DNA of 64,000 nucleotides from Phycisphaeraceae bacterium (GTDB lineage: Bacteria > Planctomycetota > Phycisphaerae > Phycisphaerales > UBA1924), in the NCBI GenBank assembly GCA_019636625.1, contig JAHBXE010000001.1, positions 496,001-560,000 of the forward strand. Reading direction: 5' to 3'. Position numbers and translations under genes: made by a program. Below are positions 43,863 through 53,129 of the stretch, in pieces; within the stretch, counting starts at the first letter, position 1; every line of letters begins with the position of its first letter. Below the pieces are notes generated by a model. The model did not search any database and was not told the origin of the DNA. It saw nothing but the letters and a program-made list of their open reading frames with translations.

Positions 43863-45815
43863 TCATCGACGCTCGCTGCCGAACGCCTTTCCGAGGATGT
43901 CCCCGGCGACTCGGTACAGTTCCTCAACCATTTCACTCAGGAAGTACCGCCCACGCTGCTTGCTCAGGCTGTACCACGGGTTCATCAGGACCGAACGCAG
44001 CAGGAACACCCCGGTGGCGGCATATTCCCCATGCGATACTCCCAGCCGATCGAGAAAGCCGCCGACGGTATCAAGCGAGTACTGCCGCGGCGAGAGTGTC
44101 GTCCGACTGACGAAGAAACTCTGGTCGTACACGCGGTCGCCGGAGCCGATGCTGAAGCGATCGTGGATCTCCCGGTTGAGCGCGTTGATCTGCTCCAGGC
44201 TGGCGCCCGGCTCGCGAGGCCGGAAGGCATAGCACACGATGTTTGAGCCAGGCGGGCACAGGCAGACGGCTTTCGCGGCGGGGTTGCTCGCCAGTTCCGG
44301 GTAGCTTTCAAGAAGCCCGTGAAGCTCGCACGCGTTGCGGATCGTCTCTCGAATCAGCAGCCCATGGCCCGATGTGTCCAACGGTATGAGCGAGTGGCTC
44401 AGCCAGACCGCCGCGGCGGCGGCACCGGGCTTGCTGCCCTCCAGCACATAAAGCCCGATGGAACCGCTGCGTCGATCGGCGTCCAGATCGAACGCCGCAT
44501 CATCGAGGTACGGCGCATCCTGGCGTGTGATTGGCTTGATGAGGTCGGATCGGAAGCAGACGGCGCCAGCCGGATATGGAATGTACCCGAGCTTGTGCGG
44601 ATCGATCGTGACGGAATCGGCGTGCGGAAGGGCCTCGAGGGCGCGGCACTCATCATGCTCAGGAAGTTGCATCGATATGTCCCTCTCGACTCCCGCGATT
44701 TGGACAGTCACCCGCGCCCCACCAAGGCCGATGCGATCCGGGATCGTGACCGTCCGCAGGTAACCTCCGTAGGCGCCATCGGCGTGGAGCCAGAACGAGG
44801 ACTTCCCGGCCCGCTCCCGCCGCGCCCTCAGGTCGACAATCGCATCAACCGGATCGACCGAGCCTTCCTCCGTGGAGCCAACGACCGCCACCACGGCCAG
44901 CACATGACGGCCTTCCGCCTCCACCCGATCAAGCGTGGCCTCAAGATCGTCAGGACGCATGCGGAACCGGGAGTCGACGCGGACTGGAACGAGCGCGCGC
45001 CGTCCAAGCCCAAGCACATCGAGCGCCTTCTCGAAGCAGTAGTGGTGGGTCTCGGGCGCAAGGAGCACAGGGCTCGACCCGGCCCGGGCGCACACCGCCG
45101 CCAACCCATTCTCGACGGGATTCCACTCGGATCGGACATACGCGTTGATCAGCCGGCGCGCCGAACTGGGGCCGAATGCGGCCGTGGCCTCTCGGAACGT
45201 GGTTTCAAGCGCTGTCAGCACGGTGCCGGGCGAGAGCCCGAGCAGTTGAGAGGGTTCATCCAGCCAGGGAAGGGGCGGAAGGCCCACCTCGCGCCGCATG
45301 TCGCGAAGGACGAACGGGAGGTAGCGAACGGTCCGGGCCACCCACAAGGCTTCGAGATTGGCCACGGTACCGCCGCTGGTCAGGTGCGCCCAGGAATCCC
45401 CGCCGTACCCGATCATCCGGCACAGCATCTGCCCCGCCTGGTGCTCCAGGCGAACCGTCACCGGCGCCACATCCGCCGTGATGTTGTTCGGGTTGTAGAG
45501 CATCGCGGCGAAGTAGCCCGCGATGCTCGGCAGGGTCTGCTCCGCGAGCATGTGCGCGGCGTACCGGGGGCTCTGGAACGGCACATCGGCCTTGAGCCGG
45601 CCGAGCAACTCGATCAGGCGATCCTGGAACCTGTCCGTGAAGTCCTCGTTCTCGCGGCGCAGGGATGAAGTGACCACCACGCCGTCCTCGGGGAAGTAGT
45701 TGCGCCGCCACGCGTAGTAGTCATCGGCGATGCGTCGGAGCGTGTCGGCGAACCAGTCGCCATTCTCGGCCTTGGGACCGGCGAACCAGGCGCTCATGCG
45801 ATGAAGTTCGTTCAT
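43863..45815 (-). CDS. PLP-dependent decarboxylase, tyrosine decarboxylase-like
   Basis: 650 residues of the group II PLP decarboxylases. It tracks the enterococcal tyrosine decarboxylase closely, as I recall that sequence: FAGPKAENG near the N-terminus, WRRNYFPEDG, DGAYGGY around Asp345, VVGSTEEGSVDPVDAI, TIDPHKLGYIPYPAG with PLP Lys408, and LEGSKPGAAAAAVW. His258 in ETHHYCFEKA would stack on PLP. Predicted reaction: L-tyrosine to tyramine and CO2, though DOPA or other aromatic amino acids are possible. It is head-to-head with tyrosine phenol-lyase across 110 bases; no tyrosine/tyramine antiporter is adjacent. The ATG at 45815 is chosen by alignment; the frame extends to 45923. Confidence 0.82.
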   Translation of the reverse strand: MNELHRMSAWFAGPKAENGDWFADTLRRIADDYYAWRRNYFPEDGVVVTSSLRRENEDFTDRFQDRLIELLGRLKADVPFQSPRYAAHMLAEQTLPSIAGYFAAMLYNPNNITADVAPVTVRLEHQAGQMLCRMIGYGGDSWAHLTSGGTVANLEALWVARTVRYLPFVLRDMRREVGLPPLPWLDEPSQLLGLSPGTVLTALETTFREATAAFGPSSARRLINAYVRSEWNPVENGLAAVCARAGSSPVLLAPETHHYCFEKALDVLGLGRRALVPVRVDSRFRMRPDDLEATLDRVEAEGRHVLAVVAVVGSTEEGSVDPVDAIVDLRARRERAGKSSFWLHADGAYGGYLRTVTIPDRIGLGGARVTVQIAGVERDISMQLPEHDECRALEALPHADSVTIDPHKLGYIPYPAGAVCFRSDLIKPITRQDAPYLDDAAFDLDADRRSGSIGLYVLEGSKPGAAAAAVWLSHSLIPLDTSGHGLLIRETIRNACELHGLLESYPELASNPAAKAVCLCPPGSNIVCYAFRPREPGASLEQINALNREIHDRFSIGSGDRVYDQSFFVSRTTLSPRQYSLDTVGGFLDRLGVSHGEYAATGVFLLRSVLMNPWYSLSKQRGRYFLSEMVEELYRVAGDILGKAFGSERR

Positions 45816-45880
45816 TCGGGGAAATCTCCCTGAGGAGCGGAGGCGGGCCGCCGAGACGCTCACTGATAATATCGACATGA

Positions 45881-47353
<1,473 letters not shown>

Positions 47354-47404
47354 CGGCCCTGCGGCGGCGCAGCAGTTGGAGGGGCGAGCGGCTCAAAACC
47401 CCCG

Positions 47405-48850
47405 TCACGACCTGACGGTCAGTTCCGTGAGTTGTCCGACGTTCGACAAGCCGTCCAGGTTCATGATGGCTCGGGCGAGCGAGTCACACCGATGCCGGCC
47501 CAGCACTTCATCCCCGAGCGCGTGAAACTTCACGCTGATCTCTTCCTCCGTCATCGGATCCCTCGGGTCGCCCTTGGGCACATCGACACGCACCGAGGAG
47601 GACTTTCCGCTGGTCGTGGTGATCGTGACGCGGCTTGGCTGGAACTTGGGGAACAGGGCCTCGAACTCCGAGTTCGCCACGACTTTCACCTTGTCCATCA
47701 CCGGGATGAGGGACTTGTCCATCACCCGCTCTTCCTTGAACTGCAACGGCGTCACCATCCCGTCAACCAGGCCCACCGCCATGCAGTAGGGCAGCGAGTG
47801 GTCCGCGGTCTCCTTGCTGTCGGGGCGGTACTTGTGCGGATCGCCGAGAATGTCCGCCGCGCGGGCGATCACCTCGACCTTGATTTCCGCCACGTCCGCG
47901 GCCTTGATCCCGTTCTCCTTCACGCACTTCATCATCGCAGTCAGCGGCGCATGGCTCAGCGCTTCGATCGGGAAACTCTTCATCCCGCAGTCGATGATCT
48001 TGTAATGATCCGCGCCGGACCGGGGAAGGCCGCCGATCAGTTTCTCGGTATCAAACCGCGCCGCCTCGCCCTTGCTTGCGGGCGGATGGACATGCGAGAA
48101 CACCGCGTAGAGCCCCTCCTTGCCGTCGATCATGTGCTCCGGCCCGGAGTAGCCCCGTTTCGCCAGCAGCGCCGACTCCACGCCCATCCGCGTCGCCCAC
48201 GGGTCCACCGTGTTCTTCATGTTGGTCAACTTGCCCGCCGTAACAGCGCCGGGCGTGAAGGTCCGGCTCGCGGAAATGCCGATCGCCTGCACCATCTGAT
48301 CGACGGTGAGATTCAGCACCCGCCCCGCGGCGATCGGCGCGGCAAAAGCAGTCAGCGTCGCATGGTGCCACCCGTACTCACGAATGCCGGGAATCCCAAA
48401 CTCGCACAGGCGCATCTCCACTTCGTACGCGATGACCGTCGCCAGGATCAGGTCCTTGCCGGACAGCCCCAAGTGTTCGCACAGCGCCAGCGGCCCCGCG
48501 ATGATGTCCGACGGATGGCACGGGTCCGCCTTCCAGTAGATATCGTTGTAGTCCATGGCGCGAATCATGTGGTCGTTGAGAAACGCCGCATCGACGGGGT
48601 TGGTCTTGAAACCGGAAACAAACGTGGTGCACTTCCCCGCGCCGCCCATGTCCCGGTAATGGGCGAGCAGAATGTGGGCATCTTCCTGCTGCGAGCCGCC
48701 CAGGGCGCACCCCATCGAGTCGAACCAGAACAGCTTGGCCTTGTGGATAGCCTCGCGGGACAGGTGCTCATACCGAAGGCCGCACGCCCATTCGGCCAGC
48801 GTGTGAGACAAGTACCTCTTGTTCGAATCGACGGGAGACTTGCCGGCCAT
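47405..48850 (-). CDS. MmgE/PrpD family protein (2-methylcitrate dehydratase-like)
   Basis: 481 residues covering the whole MmgE/PrpD fold: an N-terminal helical domain (HKAKLFWFDSMGCALGGS, DYNDIYWKADPCHPSDIIAGPLALCE, GWHHATLTAFAAPIAAGRVLNL) and a smaller alpha/beta domain (KSFPIEALSHAPLTAMM). Members dehydrate 2-methylcitrate, decarboxylate cis-aconitate or act on related tricarboxylates; the substrate is not readable, and there is no prpB/prpC beside it. AAAGGAAG precedes the ATG at 48850. It is convergent with tpl. Confidence 0.88.
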   Translation of the reverse strand: MAGKSPVDSNKRYLSHTLAEWACGLRYEHLSREAIHKAKLFWFDSMGCALGGSQQEDAHILLAHYRDMGGAGKCTTFVSGFKTNPVDAAFLNDHMIRAMDYNDIYWKADPCHPSDIIAGPLALCEHLGLSGKDLILATVIAYEVEMRLCEFGIPGIREYGWHHATLTAFAAPIAAGRVLNLTVDQMVQAIGISASRTFTPGAVTAGKLTNMKNTVDPWATRMGVESALLAKRGYSGPEHMIDGKEGLYAVFSHVHPPASKGEAARFDTEKLIGGLPRSGADHYKIIDCGMKSFPIEALSHAPLTAMMKCVKENGIKAADVAEIKVEVIARAADILGDPHKYRPDSKETADHSLPYCMAVGLVDGMVTPLQFKEERVMDKSLIPVMDKVKVVANSEFEALFPKFQPSRVTITTTSGKSSSVRVDVPKGDPRDPMTEEEISVKFHALGDEVLGRHRCDSLARAIMNLDGLSNVGQLTELTVRS

Positions 48851-48944
48851 TCGCTTCCTTTCAATGCGCGAGCGTGCGCTCGTCCACACGCAGTTTACCG
48901 GAAACGCGAGTTCGCATCCGTCCCCCATATGCCAGGAGACCCGC

Positions 48945-49283
48945 ATGGCCACCCCCCTCTTTGACGCCTCAAGCCCCCAGTTCGCGGCATTGCTCGCCGC
49001 GTGCCCCATCGTGCCGGGGGCGACCGTCAGCAAACCCCTTCTAAATCGCCCAGAGGGCAAGGTCATCCTCTTCGCCATGGATGCCGGCCAGGAAATCAGC
49101 GAGCACCGTGCGCCCTTCGTGTCCACGGTTCACATACTGGACGGCCGACTGAAGTTCGGAATTCAGGGAGAAGTCCGCGATATGCGGGGGCACGACTGGC
49201 TTGTCATGCCCGCCGATGCGCCGCACCACCTCTCGGCGGTCGAGCCGACACGCTTTCTCCTGACTCTGTTCAAGAGGCCCTGA
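48945..49283 (+). CDS. cupin-domain protein
   Basis: 112 residues, a single small cupin barrel: SEHRAPFVSTVHILDGRLKFGI is motif 1-like with Glu and His, and LVMPADAPHHLSAVEPTRFLLTLF is motif 2 with a His pair. It probably binds one metal ion; no substrate can be assigned. The ATG at 48945 has CAGGAGA at good spacing. It lies divergent from the MmgE/PrpD gene. Confidence 0.8.
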   Translation: MATPLFDASSPQFAALLAACPIVPGATVSKPLLNRPEGKVILFAMDAGQEISEHRAPFVSTVHILDGRLKFGIQGEVRDMRGHDWLVMPADAPHHLSAVEPTRFLLTLFKRP

Positions 49284-49322
49284 CGAGCGAGACACGCGAT
49301 CGGTTCTGGCGGCGTGCGAGTT

Positions 49323-49826
49323 CTACATCGCCACGCGGGAGAGTCCCATCGCTCGTCGCCACGCCGAGAGTTGGCCCAGGTGCGCCGATTCGTGCTTCAC
49401 CATCAACGTCACCAGCATGTCGCCCGTCGTCGGATGCAGCGGCCGCCAGCGCTCGAGAGGAGTGGGGGAGCTCAGCACGCCCTCGCGAACGCCCACCAGC
49501 GCCGCCTCCGCCGCCTCGTGCGCGTCACGATACTGCTGGATCAGCGCGTCACCCGGCGCATACGCCCCGGCATCCGACAGCGGCTCCGACTTGGCGCCGA
49601 ATCGATGGTCCGCCGGATCTTCAAATGGCTGCTCACGAAGCATCGCCGCGGCGATGGTTGTGTAGAGCGTAAGGTGAGAGAGCACCCAGGCCGGATGGTT
49701 CAGCATTCGCCCGGGAACCGGTTGCGCAATGAACTGCGCCCCGGAGAGGTCGCCAACGAGGCGAAGGGCGTACGCGCCGTTTCGTCGCCAGGTGATCAGA
49801 ATCGCTCGGGCCAATGGGTTTGTCAT
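49323..49826 (-). CDS. DinB-family protein
   Basis: 167 residues with a DinB/DUF664-like four-helix bundle. A His in GRMLNHPAWVLSHLT and a later LMVKHESAHLGQLSAWRRAMGL with two His form the usual metal triad. It is the second DinB protein in the window and not closely similar to the one at 42469. Last gene of the minus-strand run starting at the dehydrogenase; it begins 8 nt after the preceding stop. Confidence 0.8.
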   Translation of the reverse strand: MTNPLARAILITWRRNGAYALRLVGDLSGAQFIAQPVPGRMLNHPAWVLSHLTLYTTIAAAMLREQPFEDPADHRFGAKSEPLSDAGAYAPGDALIQQYRDAHEAAEAALVGVREGVLSSPTPLERWRPLHPTTGDMLVTLMVKHESAHLGQLSAWRRAMGLSRVAM

Positions 49827-49834
49827 GGTGCGCC

Positions 49835-50164
49835 TCAGACAGTCCGCGAACGGTACACCTCAACCTCCGGCGGTTGCACCAGCAGCGCCCGCCACCGCTC
49901 CAGCAATCGCTTCACTTCCGGATCGTGCGCGATTCTCTCCTGATCCTGCCAATACGCCGATTCATCGTCGTAGCACACGACCTCGATGAAACGGTGGTCG
50001 TTGGACAAGTCCTCCAGCAACCGAACGCGTATGCCCCCCGGGCTCTCATACACCGGGACCGCTTCGCCGAGAAAGTCAAGGAATGCCAATCGCTTGCCCG
50101 GCTGCACTTGGATTCGAAGGTGCAGTTCGATGGGCGAATCGGGTTGGAGTTCGCGCGATTCCAT
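49835..50164 (-). CDS. small dimeric alpha-beta barrel (ABM/NIPSNAP-like) protein
   Basis: 109 residues. The pattern beta (ELHLRIQVQPGK) - helix (RLAFLDFLGEAVPVYE) - beta (IRVRLLEDL) - beta (RFIEVVCYDDESAYWQDQERIAHDPEVKRLLERWRALL) fits the antibiotic-biosynthesis monooxygenase-like ferredoxin fold. No catalytic residue is diagnostic. It lies between the saccharopine dehydrogenase-like and DinB genes with gaps of 12 and 8 nt, so it is co-transcribed. Confidence 0.65.
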   Translation of the reverse strand: MESRELQPDSPIELHLRIQVQPGKRLAFLDFLGEAVPVYESPGGIRVRLLEDLSNDHRFIEVVCYDDESAYWQDQERIAHDPEVKRLLERWRALLVQPPEVEVYRSRTV

Positions 50165-50176
50165 CAGGATCTCGGG

Positions 50177-51325
50177 CTAACCCATGGATCGGGCATGAAA
50201 GCGATACTCCACGCCGCGGCGACGGTGCTCGGCCAGAACATGCTCCACCAAGCCCGGCTCCGTGGCAAGCAACTCCGGCGTAAACACTCCCGGTCCCTTC
50301 AACTTTCCCGCCGCGATCAACCGCGCCACGATCACGCACGGGAACGCCGTGGTTCGAGCCATGCTGGTTGATTGCGATTCACGATGGTACAGGTCGAAAA
50401 GGTCCCACTGCAGGCGCTGTCGCCTGCCATCTTTCGTGCCGTCCCCCAGCACCCGCATGACCGTCAGGTCCTCCTCGCCGGGTTCATACGTCCACTTCGG
50501 GAACAGCAACTTCGCCGTCACACCCCGCGGCCGCACATCCGCCCCGCCGACCCGTATCGGCTCTTCAGAAAAGTACCCGGTGTCCCGGAGCACTCGCATC
50601 AACTCGATGTGGCCGGGATAGCGGAGCGTCTTTTCCTTCATGAAGGGCACGCGAAGAGTCTTGACAAGACTGCGCAGGCCATCGGTGTTGAAGGCCTCGA
50701 GCGTGCCGACGCCCGGGAAGTCCATGAGCTCCGGCTCCGACAAGGCCTCGCGAACAACGACCTTGCCGTGCTCGACGAGGCGGGATGGGCGTGTGTACTC
50801 CTCAATCACATCCGCCGGACTGAACGCGGCCTTGTACTCGTAGGGCCACCGCCGCTCACGCGGCAACCCGCCGACGTAGATCTCAATGTTGTCGCACGCC
50901 GAGAGCTGGGACGCCGCGTAACCCGCGAGGAGATGACTCATGCCAGGAGCCACGCCGCAGTCAACAACGGCCGTGACACCGTGCTTTTTCGCGAGCGCGT
51001 CAAGTTCCAGCGGGTCTTCCGCCATGAATGAGATATCGCAGAAGTTCTTGCCGGATTCGAGGATCGTGCGAAGCGCCGAGAAGGCGATGCGTGAGGACAG
51101 AGCGCCGAGGACGATGTCTGCATCGGCGATGATCCGGCGAAGAGTCGCAGGATCGGAGAGGTCGGCGTTGATCGTCGTGACGCGGCTACCACATCGGCGT
51201 TCGACGTTCGCGAGGTTGTCCGCGCTGAAGTCGGCGGCGGTCACGGCGAAGCCAGGATCGGAAGCCAGATCCGCGGCCATCACTTGGCCGACCATGCCCG
51301 TACCAAGCACCACGGCTCGTTTCAT
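50177..51325 (-). CDS. saccharopine dehydrogenase-like oxidoreductase
   Basis: 382 residues. The N-terminal Rossmann domain has VLGTGMVGQVMAADLAS, and the central part CGVAPGMSHLLAGYAA and GGLPRERRWPYEYKAAFSP matches the catalytic domain of the saccharopine dehydrogenase/carboxynorspermidine synthase superfamily. No lysine-pathway partner is nearby, so the physiological substrate is open. Its ATG overlaps the stop of the GxxExxY gene (ATGA), indicating coupling, and two small genes follow. Confidence 0.82.
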   Translation of the reverse strand: MKRAVVLGTGMVGQVMAADLASDPGFAVTAADFSADNLANVERRCGSRVTTINADLSDPATLRRIIADADIVLGALSSRIAFSALRTILESGKNFCDISFMAEDPLELDALAKKHGVTAVVDCGVAPGMSHLLAGYAASQLSACDNIEIYVGGLPRERRWPYEYKAAFSPADVIEEYTRPSRLVEHGKVVVREALSEPELMDFPGVGTLEAFNTDGLRSLVKTLRVPFMKEKTLRYPGHIELMRVLRDTGYFSEEPIRVGGADVRPRGVTAKLLFPKWTYEPGEEDLTVMRVLGDGTKDGRRQRLQWDLFDLYHRESQSTSMARTTAFPCVIVARLIAAGKLKGPGVFTPELLATEPGLVEHVLAEHRRRGVEYRFHARSMG

Positions 51326-51846
51326 GGTTCATCCCATTCAGCCTTCTCGGCCCAGGTCATTGGCGTAGAAGCACTGGAAGCCACAGATGTCACAGATGTA
51401 CACAGATGCGAGAGATGAGCAAAGCCAGGGCCAACAAATCGCTTGACTTCCACTCGCCTTGAGAAGTTCAGGAGCAAGCACACCGGCAATCGGGTCGCCG
51501 CGAGATAGTGGATGCACTGCGCTTTGAAAGCGTCATCAATGGCGCGGGCTGCTTTGATCTCGACCAGCACGAGGTTCTCAACCAACACGTCAGCGACGTA
51601 ATCTCCCACTTGGACACCATCGTACCAGACGGCAAGCCGCACCTGTTGGTCAACCCTCAGGCCCGCCTTCCGAAGTTCGTGCGCCAGTGCATTCTCATGC
51701 ACCCTCTCAAGAAAACCGCCCCCCAGCGCGTTCCCGACTCTGAACGCGCAACCAATGATGACCTCACTGATCCTGTTGATGAGTGAAGCGAGTCCTGCAT
51801 CCGTGTGCATCTGTGACATCTGTGGCTTTCTTGCCTGGGTGTTCAC
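51322..51846 (-). CDS. GxxExxY family protein
   Basis: 174 residues of the GxxExxY family, a PD-(D/E)XK nuclease-like fold of unknown role. The naming motif reads GGGFLERVH, with His in place of the Tyr, and the fold's strand is LVLVEIKAA. The N-terminus (KPQMSQMHTDAG) and C-terminus (AHLSHLCTSVTSVASS) are translations of the two arms of a 32-bp inverted repeat that brackets the gene, so those ends are probably not part of the ancestral protein. The ATG overlaps the upstream dehydrogenase stop and its TGA overlaps the next gene's ATG: a clean ATGA at both borders. Confidence 0.85.
   Translation of the reverse strand: MNTQARKPQMSQMHTDAGLASLINRISEVIIGCAFRVGNALGGGFLERVHENALAHELRKAGLRVDQQVRLAVWYDGVQVGDYVADVLVENLVLVEIKAARAIDDAFKAQCIHYLAATRLPVCLLLNFSRRVEVKRFVGPGFAHLSHLCTSVTSVASSASTPMTWAEKAEWDEP
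51378..51409 (+). repeat. left arm of 32-bp inverted repeat around GxxExxY gene
   Basis: The arm starts AAGCCACAGATGTCACAGAT and runs to GATGC at 51409. It is the reverse complement of 51797-51828 with two mismatches. It is itself made of short CACAGATG units spaced 8-11 bases apart. Confidence 0.9.
51797..51828 (+). repeat. right arm of 32-bp inverted repeat around GxxExxY gene
   Basis: The arm ends CATCTGTGACATCTGTGG followed by CTT and matches the reverse complement of 51378-51409 at 30 of 32 positions. The two arms enclose about 390 bp that contain the conserved core of the GxxExxY gene. Confidence 0.9.
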
Positions 51847-52994
51847 CCCGCGTGCTTCGCGATCTCCTTCGCCACATCCATCGTGCTCGACTTCCCCCCC
51901 ATGTCGTACGTCCGGACCTTGCCTTCCTTGATCACGCGAGCGATGGCGGCCTCCAGGCGGGTGGCCTTGTCATCCTCCTTGAGCCAGTCGAACATCATCT
52001 TCACCGTCAGCAGCATCGCGATGGGGTTGACCTTGTACTGCCCGGCGTACTTCGGAGCGGAGCCGTGCGTGGGCTCAAACACCGCGTACGTGTCCCCCAT
52101 GTTCGCCGATGGCGCAAAGCCCAGCCCGCCCACCAATCCCGCGCACAGGTCGCTCACGATGTCCCCGAACATGTTCTCCGCCACGAGCACCGAGTAGTCC
52201 TGCGGGTTCTTGAACATCCACATGCAGATCGCGTCAATGTTCGCCTCATCTGCCCAGATGCCCGGGTAGCCCTTGGCCACCTCGCGGAAGATCCGCGTCA
52301 TCAGCCCCCCCGTCTCGCGAAGCACGTTGGGCTTTTCGATCAGCGTGACGCGCTTCCGCCCCGTCTTCTTCGCATACTCGAACGCCTGCTTGCAGATATT
52401 CGTGCACCCCTGCTTGCTGACGATCCGTGTCGAGAGCGCAACATTCTCCAGCCCCTTGTCCTTCCAGGGCTTCATCTTCGGGTTCAGGCACAGCGCCTGG
52501 TACACGCTCTCCGGCAGCGGGTAGAACTCCACCCCTCCGTAACTGCCCTCCGTGTTCTCGCGGAACACAACCTGGTCAATGGCCACCTCGCCGCCGCTCG
52601 GGTTGGAAATCAGTGTTCCCCGGTAGCTCAGCGGGTTTCCCGGATAACTCTTGCACGGGCGCATGTTCGTGTGCAGGTTGAACATCTGCCGCAGCTTCAC
52701 GATCGGGCTGAAGTACACGAGGCCCTTCCCCTTCAACTCCGGGATCAACTCCTCCTTCGCCTCATCCTGCGGCTTGCTCGTGATCGCCCCGAACAACCCG
52801 CACGTTGTTCCCTCCAGCGCCTTGATCGTCCGATCCGGTAGCGCGTTCCCCTCCTTGCACCAGAACTCCCACCCGATGTCGCACGGCCGATACTCCGCGT
52901 CGAACTTCATCGCATCCAGCACCAGCCGCGCCGCATCCATCACATCGTTCCCGATGCCGTCGCCGGGCATCCACGCGATCGAGTACTTGGCCAT
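51843..52994 (-). CDS. isocitrate/isopropylmalate dehydrogenase family enzyme
   Basis: 383 residues of the beta-decarboxylating dehydrogenase family. PGDGIGNDV starts the fold, NMRPCKSYPG is the substrate Arg region, FRENTEGSYGGVEFYP follows, and AENMFGDIVSDLCAGLVGGLGFAPSAN carries the metal Asp pair. EPTHGSAPKYAG and the short size fit the NAD-type isocitrate dehydrogenase or related tartrate/homoisocitrate enzymes better than LeuB. Without a closer comparison I leave the substrate open; isocitrate is most likely. AAAGGAG lies 8 nt before the ATG. First gene of the coupled run ending in the DinB gene. Confidence 0.85.
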   Translation of the reverse strand: MAKYSIAWMPGDGIGNDVMDAARLVLDAMKFDAEYRPCDIGWEFWCKEGNALPDRTIKALEGTTCGLFGAITSKPQDEAKEELIPELKGKGLVYFSPIVKLRQMFNLHTNMRPCKSYPGNPLSYRGTLISNPSGGEVAIDQVVFRENTEGSYGGVEFYPLPESVYQALCLNPKMKPWKDKGLENVALSTRIVSKQGCTNICKQAFEYAKKTGRKRVTLIEKPNVLRETGGLMTRIFREVAKGYPGIWADEANIDAICMWMFKNPQDYSVLVAENMFGDIVSDLCAGLVGGLGFAPSANMGDTYAVFEPTHGSAPKYAGQYKVNPIAMLLTVKMMFDWLKEDDKATRLEAAIARVIKEGKVRTYDMGGKSSTMDVAKEIAKHAG

Positions 52995-53076
52995 GAAAAG
53001 TCTCCTTTGGATCGGCAGCGTACCAGATTCCCGCAGGCAAGAGAAGCTGCGCACGCCGTCAGAGGCACAGCGCGCG

Positions 53077-53099
53077 AACAACAAAGCCCGCTGCCGGGC
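53077..53099 (-). terminator. possible terminator after carB
   Basis: On the minus strand GCCCG (53099-53095) pairs with CGGGC (53090-53086) across a 4-nt loop and is followed by TTTGTTGTT. The stem is short, so termination may be partial. It separates carB from the dehydrogenase run. Confidence 0.45.
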
Positions 53100-53129
53100 C
53101 GAGTCCGCAAGACACCGGGTACAAGCCGC

